From Kineothrix sp. IPX-CK (GTDB lineage Bacteria; Bacillota; Clostridia; Lachnospirales; Lachnospiraceae): a stretch of 64,000 bases of DNA. Below are positions 43,621-52,812 of the stretch, piece after piece. The translations under genes were made by a program, and so were the position numbers. The stretch lies in assembly GCF_039134705.1 (NCBI RefSeq), contig NZ_CP146256.1:3224001-3288000 (forward strand), given 5' to 3'. Each line of letters opens with the position of its first letter. The stretch's first letter is position 1. The notes beneath the pieces were generated by a model, which was not told the DNA's origin, ran no database searches, and saw only the letters and a list, made by a program, of their open reading frames with translations.

Positions 43621-44067
43621 TTAAATATAAAACATAATTTCATGTTCGCCTTTATGCCTTTCGGCTTCATTCACAAGGTCTAAAAGGGTAATCCCATGCA
43701 AGGTCCCGCTTATCGTCCTATCCAGTGTATCGAACACCTTTATTCTAAGAGCGCTCTCAATATCCATAGCCGTCTCTGCTACAGTCTCCTGCGTTCTTTC
43801 AAATAAGGAATCCTCTACCGAAGTCAGCACCTCGTATACCGTTATCTGCCCCGGCTTGCGCGAAAGCAGATAGCCTCCCTGCGCCCCCTTCGTCGATGTA
43901 ACCACTCCTCCCCGTTTTAAAAGAGAGAAAACCTGCTCCAGATATATCTTCGATATACCGAGCTCCTTTGAAATGTTAATTACCGTTGCATATTCTCCGC
44001 TGTCATAGCGCTGCGCCATATTCGTCACAGCAGCCAATGCATAGCGGCCTTTAGATGATATTCTCAT
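43621..44067 (-). CDS. Rrf2-family regulator, CymR-like
   Basis: Winged-helix regulator of 148 aa starting MRISSKGRYALAAVTNMAQ, with wing motif STKGAQGGYLLSRKPGQITV. It contains no cysteine at all, so it cannot hold the 2Fe-2S cluster of IscR or NsrR. The C-terminus (HEIMFYI) resembles that of CymR, the cysteine-metabolism repressor of Bacillus and Staphylococcus that acts with CysK. The nearby mccAB, metNIQ and metY-type genes make sulfur control a reasonable inference. It is monocistronic with its own consensus-like promoter. Confidence 0.85.
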   Translation of the reverse strand: MRISSKGRYALAAVTNMAQRYDSGEYATVINISKELGISKIYLEQVFSLLKRGGVVTSTKGAQGGYLLSRKPGQITVYEVLTSVEDSLFERTQETVAETAMDIESALRIKVFDTLDRTISGTLHGITLLDLVNEAERHKGEHEIMFYI

Positions 44068-44126
44068 GCTAGTCCCCTTTTCTTAATCTTTTATTTCATA
44101 CTATAATAATATGTTTTATGAATTAT

Positions 44127-44155
44127 ATAATAAAAAAAATTGGCCCATTTGTCAA
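44127..44155 (-). promoter_or_regulatory. Promoter of the Rrf2-family gene
   Basis: On the minus strand TTGACA (44155-44150) and TATTAT (44132-44127) are 17 nt apart, about 60 nt before the ATG. The rest of 44068-44332 is AT-rich and holds the start region of the divergent AraC-type gene; no other feature seen. Confidence 0.72.
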
Positions 44156-44332
44156 TCTCCTATTAACCGGGTAGGAATTATTATAATTTTTCCAAAGACT
44201 AAAATATAAGATAATATAGATGATTGATTTGACTATAAGACAATGATATACTTTTCGTACATGCGAGCTTTTGTCCTTTTAAGTCAAGAAAACAAGCTGA
44301 AATTTTAATAGAATATTCATGAAGGTAAGGAT

Positions 44333-45238
44333 ATGAATCAGGACGATAAAGTCGAAATAGTTCAGGCTATGCAGGACTATATAAAGAAAAATATCACGGA
44401 GACAAATTTTAGTCTGGAAGCGATGTATGAGCACATTGGATATTCGCAAAGGCACGCTAATCGGCTTTTTTGCGAGCTGCTGCATATGACGCCGAACGAA
44501 TATGTACGAAGAACAATGCTCACTTCGAGTACGAAAAAACTCCTGAAAACAGAAAAAAACATTATAGACGTCGCACTGGATAGCAATTACGAGACACATG
44601 AGGGTTACACAAGAGCCTTCAAAAAAAGCTTTCAGATCGGTCCCGCCGAGTATCGGAAATCACCGAGAGCTATCCCTTTGTTCGTCCAGTATCCCGTATG
44701 GGCATATCATACCTATCTTAATCATAAGGAGAGATTGGAAATGGATAAGGACACTATGGTTTGCACAGTCACACCGGTTGAAAAACCAAAAAGAAGGTTA
44801 ATTATTTTACGTTCTGCCAATGCTCATGATTATTGGTCCTTCTGCGAGGAGAACGGCTGCGATTGGGAAGGAATCCTGAACAGCATTCCCGAGAAAATGG
44901 ATGCCGCCGCTATTATACAGCTGCCGGATTCCCTGGTAAAGGAAGGCACCGCCTCTACTGCTGCCGGTGTTGAGGTCCCTTTCAGCTATAATGCTGCTAT
45001 CCCGGAAAGATTTGAAATCATCGAAATTGATTCCGGCATTATGCTTTATTTTAAGTCGGAGCCTTTTGAGGATGAAAAGGATTTCGGAACTGCTATCGGC
45101 TGCGTATTTAAAGCGTACGAAAGCTATAATCCCAATGAATTCGGATATTCCTATGATGAGGAAACTATACCGAAATTCAACTTTGGCGCATCCCCTGAAA
45201 TGGGCGCGAAGCTGGCTATTCCTGTAAAGAAGATATAG
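44333..45238 (+). CDS. AraC-family regulator with GyrI-like effector domain
   Basis: 301 aa. The N-terminal 110 residues form a double helix-turn-helix (LEAMYEHIGYSQRHANRLFCE; IIDVALDSNYETHEGYTRAFKKSF). The C-terminal 160 residues form a GyrI-like (Rob/SoxS-type effector-binding) domain, including LIILRSANAHDYWSFCEENG. Proteins with this layout respond to drugs or small hydrophobic ligands. SD AAGGTAAGG before the ATG. Monocistronic, with a strong terminator downstream; targets unknown. Confidence 0.87.
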   Translation: MNQDDKVEIVQAMQDYIKKNITETNFSLEAMYEHIGYSQRHANRLFCELLHMTPNEYVRRTMLTSSTKKLLKTEKNIIDVALDSNYETHEGYTRAFKKSFQIGPAEYRKSPRAIPLFVQYPVWAYHTYLNHKERLEMDKDTMVCTVTPVEKPKRRLIILRSANAHDYWSFCEENGCDWEGILNSIPEKMDAAAIIQLPDSLVKEGTASTAAGVEVPFSYNAAIPERFEIIEIDSGIMLYFKSEPFEDEKDFGTAIGCVFKAYESYNPNEFGYSYDEETIPKFNFGASPEMGAKLAIPVKKI

Positions 45239-45250
45239 AAAATAAAAGAT

Positions 45251-45350
45251 GTATCTCAAAAGTGCTGCTTTCCTTTGAATCAGGTCGTTTAAAGAATAAA
45301 ACAGCACCTTTCAAGGAAAGAACATCATTTTGAGATACTCTTTATTTTAT
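45251..45350 (+). terminator. Terminator after the AraC-type gene
   Basis: GTATCTCAAAA and TTTTGAGATAC form a perfect 11-bp outer stem around a structured interior (GTGCTG / CAGCAC), followed by TCTTTATTTTAT. Confidence 0.7.
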
Positions 45351-45355
45351 CTTAA

Positions 45356-45643
45356 GATTAGGGTGTCAAAAGGTCCTTTTTAAAAATATTCGAGTCAATA
45401 TGACCAAAACAAAAAGAACGACTGCGCCTATGAAAATATTTAGAAGTTCTTTCTCTGGATATTTGTGCCATAACAGAAAACAAAACTGTTTGAGCGCAGC
45501 GAGTTTTTTGTTTTCTGTTATGTTTGGCGGGAATGGACTGAGAATTAGAACTTCTTATATATTGGAATTCAGCGCAGGAGTCTTTTTGTTTTGAGCATAT
45601 TGTCTAGAGACGTTCGCAAAAAGGACCTTTTGACACCCTAATC
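45356..45643. repeat. Palindromic interspersed repeat, copy C (long form)
   Basis: 288 bp with nearly perfect inverted ends GATTAGGGTGTCAAAAGGTC and GACCTTTTGACACCCTAATC. A central palindrome CATAACAGAAAACAAAA / TTTTGTTTTCTGTTATG lies inside. Its interior shares a long block with copy A. The IS1182-type element has inserted exactly at its right end. Confidence 0.8.
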
Positions 45644-45647
45644 CTAT

Positions 45648-47493
45648 GATGTTGGGGTCAATTTAGGATTTTTATTCCCCCAATTCTTTAGCACCTTGAA
45701 AATTTCACACATATTTTTAAAAACATTATTCAAAAAGGGTAAATCGTTAATTATCACTAAGTAATCCTGGCTTTTCAATATATTAACTGGCTAACAATGG
45801 ATTTTGCGCATAATGTCCCAAGCCATTTCGGAAAGTCAATAGCTTACGTACATTCAATGCTGCAATTTTGCATCCAAAGAAAAATCCACTCCGGATTTTT
45901 CCACGGACAGCCATACGATCTACCTGATACTGACTTCTCAAAATAGAAGGAATGGTCTCAACCCCGTTGCGTAGTCGAGCGAATGCCTTGAATTCGTCAG
46001 TTTTCATGTAACGTCGTGTTTTGGCACGATATTGTGCGGTAGCAGATAGGTCCACTGAACAGACATTTTTATATACTTTAACTCTACATTCATCCTTATG
46101 CGGACAGCCTAGACAGAGTTCCTTTATAAAGGATGCATGCACATGCCCATTGCTACTAGAACAGCAGCAGCTTTTCGGAGAATATCCAGCCGGACATTTC
46201 AGGATTCGGGTGCCTTCTTTATTCATTTCGAAATCAGCATAAATATCTGGTACCTCTTTTCCGGTTAAATCAGTGGTAACCAATCGGATATTTTTAGCGG
46301 CTGCCAGACTTGTGTTCTCTGCTCCACTATACGCGCCATCTGTAATAAGGATTGTAGTTTCCTTTTGTGATTCTGTTTGTTGTAAATGATCTTTGAGAAA
46401 CTGACTGTCACTATAAGTATTGGGTTCGAATTGATAATCCGTAACTACAGAACCGTTTTCACCGACTGATTCTTCGAAATTTGCCACATAGCCCCGATGT
46501 TTCTTACCAGCTTTTTCACGATAGGTTGCATCTGGATCAGCTGGATTTTGAAGCATGGATGAAGAAAATCCACCATCTTCTTTGTTACGAAGCTTTCTTA
46601 CTGAATTCTGAACGACTGTTTGTTCAGAAAGGCATCTTATTAAAAGTTGATACTCCGTAATCTCATCATAGTCAGAATTGCATAACTCCAATAGTTTTTC
46701 TGCATCACAGAGAATAGAATGGATGCGCTCGTCCGTCCCAGTGCTGTCATTGTAGTAAAATGTTTGGTTGAAATCATTTGGATTATAGTAATGCTCCAAA
46801 CCTTCCAGTATATCATTTCTGTTTTCCTTGTGAATGTATGCTACAAGTTTTGCTACACAGGTATAAAGTAGCTCTGCACGGCTAAGGTTTTTGATGTTTG
46901 CTTCAATCATCAGAGAATCCATTCGCTTCATGCGGGGATTTATATTCATCATCTTAGCAATCTTACTGCTTAAGTCTGCTACGCATTCATGCATTAAGTT
47001 CGTTCCATAAGCAGACTCGTAATCATAGCAGCGTTTTCTAAAACGAGAAAGTGTTTTATCACTTAGAGGCTGTTCTTCATAACTGGTGGTATGCAATGCA
47101 TACTGATATCTTGGGTCAAGCATTAGATTTTCTACAACTTCATCGTCGGAAATTTGGAACAGTTCTTTAATAATAAGTGCGCCTACGCAGATATTCACTG
47201 GTGTATTGGATCGACATTGGGTTCTGGTTGAGTAAAGCACATGAAAACGTCCTTCATCTATAAAGGGAAAAATCTCTTCCGCAAAGATTTTAGCCCATGA
47301 GTTTTCCATTGCTTTTTTCTCACGAGTTGTTAATGTATTTGTGATATCTGTTAACGAGTATTGTTGTGAACTATTGGTATGGAATGCCATTAAAACACCG
47401 CCTTTCTGCTATATTCATTATAACAGAAAGCGTCAAAAAATAAATGTGTGTAATTTTCAAGGTACTAAAGGGGGGGTATTTGACCCCAACATC
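45648..47493 (-). mobile_element. IS1182-family insertion sequence with 7-bp target duplication
   Basis: 1846 bp with terminal inverted repeats beginning GATGTTGGGGTCAA, and similar sequence continuing for about 50 bp (TTTAG, ACCTTGAAAATT). ATCCTAT flanks it directly on both sides (45641-45647 and 47494-47500), which is the target-site duplication. It contains one intact transposase on the minus strand. Confidence 0.87.
45783..47390 (-). CDS. IS1182-family transposase
   Basis: Full-length 535-aa transposase with the N-terminal IS5/IS1182-type domain (FHVLYSTRTQCRSNTPVNICVG) and a DDE-type catalytic domain including ILITDGAYSG. A Cys-rich zinc-binding stretch, typical of IS1182, is seen between about residues 410 and 445 (SPKSCCCSSSNGH; CLGCPHKDEC). 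No frameshift, so probably functional. Confidence 0.92.
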   Translation of the reverse strand: MAFHTNSSQQYSLTDITNTLTTREKKAMENSWAKIFAEEIFPFIDEGRFHVLYSTRTQCRSNTPVNICVGALIIKELFQISDDEVVENLMLDPRYQYALHTTSYEEQPLSDKTLSRFRKRCYDYESAYGTNLMHECVADLSSKIAKMMNINPRMKRMDSLMIEANIKNLSRAELLYTCVAKLVAYIHKENRNDILEGLEHYYNPNDFNQTFYYNDSTGTDERIHSILCDAEKLLELCNSDYDEITEYQLLIRCLSEQTVVQNSVRKLRNKEDGGFSSSMLQNPADPDATYREKAGKKHRGYVANFEESVGENGSVVTDYQFEPNTYSDSQFLKDHLQQTESQKETTILITDGAYSGAENTSLAAAKNIRLVTTDLTGKEVPDIYADFEMNKEGTRILKCPAGYSPKSCCCSSSNGHVHASFIKELCLGCPHKDECRVKVYKNVCSVDLSATAQYRAKTRRYMKTDEFKAFARLRNGVETIPSILRSQYQVDRMAVRGKIRSGFFFGCKIAALNVRKLLTFRNGLGHYAQNPLLAS

Positions 47494-47515
47494 ATCCTAT
47501 TACAGAAAAATACAG

Positions 47516-47566
47516 AAAAAAGGATTGCTGACCGATATCAAATATCGCATACAGCAATCCTTTTTT
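47516..47566. terminator. Bidirectional terminator between the IS1182 element and clpB
   Basis: AAAAAGGATTGCTG pairs with CAGCAATCCTTTTT, with A-run and T-run on either side. It ends clpB transcripts (minus strand). Confidence 0.82.
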
Positions 47567-47596
47567 ATTTAATGACTCATCTTAATTGTATCACAG

Positions 47597-50179
47597 CTAT
47601 TTCTTTCTCGCCTTTAGCTCCCCGTCTTCCAGAACGATCTCCACCGTGTCGTCCGTTCCTACCGCATCCGCCAGAATCAGCTTTGCCGCCAGCGTTTCCA
47701 CATACTTTTGAATATAACGCTTTAAGGGTCTCGCTCCGTATATCGGATCATAGGCGTTATCTACGATGTAACGTCCCGCCTCCGGCGCCAGTTCCACCTT
47801 AAGATTTCTATCAGCAAGCCGTTCGTTCAGATCATCCATGATCAGTCCTATGATGCCGCTGATATTGTCTTTCGTCAGGGGCTTAAATAAGATCGTTTCA
47901 TCCAGTCTGTTCAGGAACTCCGGCCGGAAATGAGCGCGGAGCTCTCCCATTACCATGCTTTCCGCATCTTCGCCGATAGTGCCGTCTTCCCGGATACCAT
48001 CCAGCAAATATCCTGCGCCGATATTGGAAGTCATAATGAGAATGGTATTTTTAAAATCTACCGTGCGTCCCTGTGAATCCGTAACGCGTCCGTCATCCAG
48101 CACCTGCAGCAGCACGTTGAATACATCGGGATGCGCCTTTTCTATCTCATCGAACAGCACGACGGAATAAGGCTTTCTCCTCACCGCCTCCGTCAATTGT
48201 CCGCCTTCCTCATAACCCACATAGCCGGGAGGCGCTCCAATCAGTCTGGATACGGAGAATTTCTCCATATACTCACTCATATCGATGCGGACCATATTAT
48301 TCTCATCATCGAAAAGCGATGCTGCCAAAGCCTTGGCAAGCTCTGTCTTACCCACTCCGGTCGGTCCCAGGAACAGAAAGGAACCGATAGGCTTCGTCGG
48401 ATCCTTGATTCCCGCTTTAGAGCGGATGATCGCGTCCGTTACCTTGGTAACTCCTTCTTCCTGCCCGATAACGCGCTTGTGCAGCTCCTCGTCCAGATGC
48501 AGCGTCTTATTTCTCTCGCTTTCCGTCAGTTTCGCTACCGGAATGCCGGTCCATCTGGAAATAATCTTGGCGATTTCTTCCTCGCTGACGTTTTCATGCA
48601 CCAGAGACAAATCCTCACGCTTTACTTTCTCCTCTTCGATTTCCAGCTGTTGTCTAAGTGCCGGCAGTTTTCCATAACTTAGCTCTGCCGCTTTCTCCAG
48701 ATCCATATCTCTTTGCGCTATCTGAATCTCATTGTTGATGGCATCGATCTGCTCTCTGAGTTTGGACAGCTTATCTACAGAAGCCTTTTCGTTGTCCCAC
48801 TGCGCCTTCCTGTTATTGAATTCTTCCTTCAGCTCGGCAAGCTCCTTTTGCAGAGCTGCAAGCCGCTCCCTGCTCAACCTGTCCTCTTCCTTCTTCAGAG
48901 CTGTCTCCTCGATTTCCATCTGCATGATCTTCCGGCGGAGCTCATCCAGTTCCGCAGGCATGGAATCCAGCTCTGTCTTAATCAAGGCACACGCCTCATC
49001 CACAAGGTCGATGGCCTTATCCGGAAGAAAACGGTCGGAAATATAGCGATGAGACAAAACAGCCGCGCTGACGAGAGCATTATCCATTATTTTAACGCCG
49101 TGAAACACCTCATATCTTTCCTTCAGACCACGCAGTATGGAAATTGTATCCTCTACCGTAGGCTCCTCCACCATAACCGGCTGGAACCTTCGCTCCAGCG
49201 CCGCATCCTTCTCGATATACTGTCTGTATTCATCCAGGGTGGTGGCACCGATACAGTGCAGTTCTCCTCTGGCGAGCATCGGCTTTAGCATGTTGCCGGC
49301 ATCCAGCGCTCCGTCCGTCTTCCCTGCCCCTACGATGGTATGCAGCTCATCGATGAACAGTATGATCTGGCCGTCGCTGTTCTTCACATCCTCAAGGACT
49401 GCCTTCAGCCTCTCTTCGAATTCCCCTCTGTATTTCGCTCCCGCGACGAGGGCTCCCATGTCCAGGGCAAAAATTTTCTTATCCTTCAGCCCCTGGGGCA
49501 CGTCACCCTTTACTATACGCTGTGCAAGACCCTCTACCACCGCAGTCTTTCCCACGCCGGGCTCGCCGATGAGCACCGGATTATTCTTCGTCTTTCTGGA
49601 AAGTATCCTTATGATGTTGCGGATCTCGTTATCTCTTCCTATTACGGGATCGAGCTTCTGATTCCTCGCCTTTTCCACCAGATCCTGACCATATTTCTCC
49701 AGAGTATCATAAGTAGCTTCGGGATTATCGGAGGTAACTCTCTGATTGCCCCTTACGGTAGAAAGCACCTGCAAAAAACGTTCTCTCGTAATTCCGTACT
49801 CCCTGAAAAGCTCTTTGATCTCCTTATTCGGATTCTTAATCATGGCAAGAAATAAATGCTCTACGGAAACATATTCATCTCCAAGCTGCTTCGCTTCATC
49901 CTCCGCGCTGATAAGCACCTTATTCAAATCCTTGCCCACATATACCTGACCGCCCTGGACCTTCACTCTCTTCTGAAGTGCCGTTTCGGCGCGGTTCAGA
50001 AAATGCTCCTTATTGATTTCCATTTTCTCGATTAATTTAAGGATCAAGCTGTCTTCTATCGTCAGAAGGCTGTAAAGCAAATGCTCCTGTTCTATCTCCT
50101 GATTGCCGTATTCATATGCCAGCCGCTCGCAGCGTTCTACTGCCTGCATAGACTTTTGTGTAAATTTTGAAATATTCAT
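47597..50179 (-). CDS. clpB: Protein disaggregase ClpB
   Basis: Hsp100 hexameric disaggregase, 860 aa, working with DnaK on aggregated proteins after stress. Order: Clp_N domain (1-145), first AAA+ domain with Walker A GEPGVGKT and Walker B FIDELH, the long coiled-coil middle domain (about 400-525; [20 protein letters not shown]), and the second AAA+ domain with [15 protein letters not shown] and [13 protein letters not shown], ending in the C-terminal ClpB domain. The coiled coil separates ClpB from ClpC. SD AGGAG before ATG. A single gene with its own promoter and a hairpin-rich leader. I see no CIRCE or CtsR box. Confidence 0.96.
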   Translation of the reverse strand: MNISKFTQKSMQAVERCERLAYEYGNQEIEQEHLLYSLLTIEDSLILKLIEKMEINKEHFLNRAETALQKRVKVQGGQVYVGKDLNKVLISAEDEAKQLGDEYVSVEHLFLAMIKNPNKEIKELFREYGITRERFLQVLSTVRGNQRVTSDNPEATYDTLEKYGQDLVEKARNQKLDPVIGRDNEIRNIIRILSRKTKNNPVLIGEPGVGKTAVVEGLAQRIVKGDVPQGLKDKKIFALDMGALVAGAKYRGEFEERLKAVLEDVKNSDGQIILFIDELHTIVGAGKTDGALDAGNMLKPMLARGELHCIGATTLDEYRQYIEKDAALERRFQPVMVEEPTVEDTISILRGLKERYEVFHGVKIMDNALVSAAVLSHRYISDRFLPDKAIDLVDEACALIKTELDSMPAELDELRRKIMQMEIEETALKKEEDRLSRERLAALQKELAELKEEFNNRKAQWDNEKASVDKLSKLREQIDAINNEIQIAQRDMDLEKAAELSYGKLPALRQQLEIEEEKVKREDLSLVHENVSEEEIAKIISRWTGIPVAKLTESERNKTLHLDEELHKRVIGQEEGVTKVTDAIIRSKAGIKDPTKPIGSFLFLGPTGVGKTELAKALAASLFDDENNMVRIDMSEYMEKFSVSRLIGAPPGYVGYEEGGQLTEAVRRKPYSVVLFDEIEKAHPDVFNVLLQVLDDGRVTDSQGRTVDFKNTILIMTSNIGAGYLLDGIREDGTIGEDAESMVMGELRAHFRPEFLNRLDETILFKPLTKDNISGIIGLIMDDLNERLADRNLKVELAPEAGRYIVDNAYDPIYGARPLKRYIQKYVETLAAKLILADAVGTDDTVEIVLEDGELKARKK

Positions 50180-50193
50180 AATAGCTCCTATCT

Positions 50194-50244
50194 GTGTGCT
50201 TTAGCACACGTATAAATCAGGATGTTGAAAAAGATTTTTTCAAC
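50194..50244 (-). promoter_or_regulatory. Two hairpins in the clpB leader, possible RNA thermosensor
   Basis: GTGTGC-TTTA-GCACAC (50194-50209) lies 4 nt before the clpB SD. GTTGAAAAA-GAT-TTTTTCAAC (50224-50244) lies just upstream. The AT-rich second stem covers a mini open frame (TTG at about 50245, 8 codons) that itself follows AAGGAGG. The arrangement could sense temperature or slow ribosomes; this is inference. Confidence 0.45.
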
Positions 50245-50295
50245 CTGTTCCTCCTTGCCCTTCACTATAGGCTTAAAACGCCTTGTTCTATTCGT

Positions 50296-50324
50296 ACTAT
50301 AACGCGTGCCGTGAGCAGTGTCAA
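50296..50324 (-). promoter_or_regulatory. Sigma-A promoter of clpB
   Basis: On the minus strand TTGACA (50324-50319) and TATAGT (50301-50296) are 17 nt apart, giving a leader of about 110 nt. Confidence 0.75.
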
Positions 50325-50404
50325 GTATCGAGTAAAAATTTTTTATAAAAATTCTATGATAAATTTGTGAAAATCAGCAATTGATAATTATATGTTTCCT
50401 AATT

Positions 50405-50443
50405 AAAAAGCAGGGAACCCGTTTTCATTCAGGTTCCCCGCTT
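50405..50443 (-). terminator. Terminator of the RNHCP-domain gene
   Basis: On the minus strand AAGCGGGGAACC pairs with GGTTCCCTGCTT (one bulge/mismatch) and is followed by TTTTTAATT, 10 nt after the stop codon at 50454. Confidence 0.78.
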
Positions 50444-50453
50444 AATGGCACAG

Positions 50454-50879
50454 TTATTCTATCCTTCCTTCTCCACCCATCAGATTCGTTAATTCTTCAA
50501 TCTTCTCTAATGGAAAGGGTGGAAAAGTCAGCGGTTTCATGGCAATCGACATAAGCTTCATAGGGTTATCATCTGCAGCAATGCGATTTGAAACGAGCTT
50601 TCCGCATTGTTTACAGCGATGAATGATAGCCCATTCACCGTTCTTCCTTACCCACACTCCAATCGGCTCCATAAAGCCGCCGCAATCAGATGCCCGGTCA
50701 CCCGGTTCATCATCGACATGCAGGCTGTTAAGGCAATTAGGGCAATGGTTTCTATGATTGCTCCCGGCTCCTCCCGGAACAACAAGCCGTCCGCACATTT
50801 TACATGTAAATGTACAGTCACAGGCATGGTTTTTATAGTAACCGTCCGTATATGTTATTTTTTTATTCTTACGATTCAT
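50454..50879 (-). CDS. RNHCP-domain zinc-ribbon-like protein
   Basis: 141 aa with several Cys pairs: CDCTFTCKMCG, the RNHCPNCL signature, HVDDEPGDRASDCGG and HRCKQCGKLVSNRIAADDN. I recognise the RNHCP domain family (small proteins, probably zinc-binding, function unknown). Start at ATG 50879 with GGAGGAG 3 nt upstream; an earlier in-frame ATG at 50891 lies before the SD. A second IS110 copy separates it from the genes that once lay upstream. Confidence 0.82.
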   Translation of the reverse strand: MNRKNKKITYTDGYYKNHACDCTFTCKMCGRLVVPGGAGSNHRNHCPNCLNSLHVDDEPGDRASDCGGFMEPIGVWVRKNGEWAIIHRCKQCGKLVSNRIAADDNPMKLMSIAMKPLTFPPFPLEKIEELTNLMGGEGRIE

Positions 50880-50939
50880 TTGCTCCTCCAAATAGTTTGC
50901 ATGAAATCCTCTGGAGGTCAGCGCAACGCGATTCGTATT

Positions 50940-50999
50940 TTAGATTATTGCGCAAACCTCCCGGTCTGCTGCACACGATGATTTACTATAATATTTCAT
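50940..50999 (-). CDS. Short 19-codon frame behind the SD hit by IS110 copy 2
   Basis: ATG AAA TAT TAT to a TAA at 50940, encoding 19 residues (MKYYSKSSCAADREVCAII). GAGGAGAA lies 6 nt before the ATG and is where the IS110 copy begins. The peptide is unknown to me; it could be a short leader, a remnant or a real small protein. It ends 60 nt before the RNHCP gene start. Confidence 0.35.
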   Translation of the reverse strand: MKYYSKSSCAADREVCAII

Positions 51000-51012
51000 A
51001 CAAAATTCTCCT

Positions 51013-51407
51013 CGTATTATAAGTTTATAGACCTCAATCATAGAGGCTATAGACTTATTTTTTATGATATAGGTATTAGATGAATTGTTGGTCATCTTGT
51101 TATACCTACATTGTTAATAAGTTGCTTTATAGTCATGGTCCCAGATGTTACAATTAAGTTCACAAGAACTGTAGCTGTGGTCACTGCTTTAATTCTCCAG
51201 CAAAACATTTTGTTATTGCCAAGAAAGCTTGCAGCCCTAATGCTACGCTAAGACTTATTACACAAATGCTGCATCCTGGTATCTAGCCACCAGCAGGGTA
51301 TTTCTTACCGGAGAATGCTAATAACGCGAGGGTTAGGGTGGCGTAGTGATCTGGGACAAGCCATGATTACATTCTTTTTATTCTGCTATGAAAGGTGGTG
51401 ACTATCC
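51013..51407 (+). ncRNA. Candidate bridge RNA region in IS110 left end, copy 2
   Basis: Same 395-nt non-coding left end as copy 1, including the TTCTCC and GGAGAA segments and the 5' hairpin. Expression from the integrated element is probably low; the circular form would create a promoter (see findings). Confidence 0.58.
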
Positions 51408-52688
51408 GTGAAAGAAAAAATCGATTACCTCTCAACGCTTTTTGTTGGGATTGATATTGCATCCCGTATTCATGTTATTTCTGCACTTGATTTTAATCAG
51501 GAGTTCTTCATAAAAATGAAATCTATTGAAAATACTCAAGAAGGTGCAGCTCTTCTTGAAAGTCTAATTGTTGATGTCCTTACTGCAAATCATCAGTTCA
51601 AATTCGTTGTAATCGGCATGGAATCAACAGGATTTTATGGAGTTCATCTGGCCAATTACCTTTCAGCCAGCGATCTATTAGCTCCATTTTCCGTCCGTGT
51701 TTATTGCCTCAATCCAAAGGAAGTGAAGAATTACAAAAAGTCCTTCAACGACATTGGAAAAAATGATGGCATAGATTCCTTTGTTATTGCTGATTTTGCC
51801 CGTGTTGGCCGTATCAGCATCAAGCCTTGGCGTGGTTCCCAATATCTCGCCTTACAACGCCTTACCAGACATCGTATGCACATCACTGAATGTATTGCCA
51901 GAGAGAAAACATATATGTTAAATAACATTTTTCTGAAGTTCAGTGAGTATGCCTTATTACGCAATGGAGAGCATCCTTTTTCAAATAAATATGGTGCTAC
52001 AGCCGAGGCTATTCTTACAGAGTTCACAACAAATGAGGACATAGTAAATACCTCTATTGAAGACCTTGTTGTATTCATTAGCTCTAAAAGTAAAGGTCGC
52101 ATCGCAGATCCGGAAGAAACAGCTAAGATAATACAGGCTGCAGCTCGTAATTCATACAGGCTTGATAAATGCCTATATGAGCCACTTACGATATCAATTG
52201 CCTCCTCATTTAACTGCATCAGCTCTTTTGAGAAGGAATTAAAAGCAATTGATAAAGCAATCCTTCAAACTGTGCAAGGGTTAAATCCCGAGGAATATAC
52301 AGTGCTTAATTCCATCCCTGGAATTGGCAAGGTTTACTCTGCCGGAATTCTTGCTGAAATAGGTTCTGTTAAAGTTTTTCAAAGTGCTGACTCACTCGCA
52401 AAATACTGCGGTATCGTTTGGAATGATAATGATTCAGGCGATTTTGAATCAGAAGACAAACATATGAGTAAGGCTGGCAACCGTTACCTTCGGTATTACA
52501 TCATTGAAGCAACTGGAAGTGTTATAAGACACTGTCCTGAGTATGAACACTTCTATCATAAGAAATATGCTGAAACAAGAAACCATCAGCACAAACGTGC
52601 ACTCGCGTTGACTTCCCGTAAATTTATACGTCTGCTCTATGGTCTGCTGGACAAGAGCCAACTCTACTCTCCGGAAAAGAGTAGGTAA
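51408..52688 (+). CDS. IS110-family transposase, copy 2
   Basis: 426 aa, identical in every residue to the transposase at 37055-38335, with GTG start and AAAGGTGGTG SD. DEDD domain motifs and the C-terminal Transposase_20 domain are intact. Confidence 0.92.
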   Translation: MKEKIDYLSTLFVGIDIASRIHVISALDFNQEFFIKMKSIENTQEGAALLESLIVDVLTANHQFKFVVIGMESTGFYGVHLANYLSASDLLAPFSVRVYCLNPKEVKNYKKSFNDIGKNDGIDSFVIADFARVGRISIKPWRGSQYLALQRLTRHRMHITECIAREKTYMLNNIFLKFSEYALLRNGEHPFSNKYGATAEAILTEFTTNEDIVNTSIEDLVVFISSKSKGRIADPEETAKIIQAAARNSYRLDKCLYEPLTISIASSFNCISSFEKELKAIDKAILQTVQGLNPEEYTVLNSIPGIGKVYSAGILAEIGSVKVFQSADSLAKYCGIVWNDNDSGDFESEDKHMSKAGNRYLRYYIIEATGSVIRHCPEYEHFYHKKYAETRNHQHKRALALTSRKFIRLLYGLLDKSQLYSPEKSR

Positions 52689-52812
52689 TTCATATCTCAT
52701 TCTAAATCTACGTTTTTGTTATGAAAGCCGTAGGTCTATTAAAGTTACCCTTCTGTACGAAAAACAAATCAAAATACTTCTTGACTATTTACCAAATTGC
52801 TTCCCATTTTTA

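Larger units (their letters stand above)
51011..52801 (+). mobile_element. IS110-family insertion sequence, copy 2
   Basis: Matches copy 1 base for base by eye and lies in the same orientation 14,353 bp away. It lies between the methyltransferase stop and the SD of the 19-codon frame. Removing it and one CT rebuilds GGGAAGGAGAATTTTGTATG. Shared flank with copy 1 after rebuilding: TTCTC-CT-T on the plus strand. Confidence 0.88.

Noticed and set aside
36658..52801. IS110-bounded composite transposon
   Set aside because: IS110 elements do not usually mobilise as composites, and each copy has its own independent reconstructed SD target, so two separate insertions are simpler.
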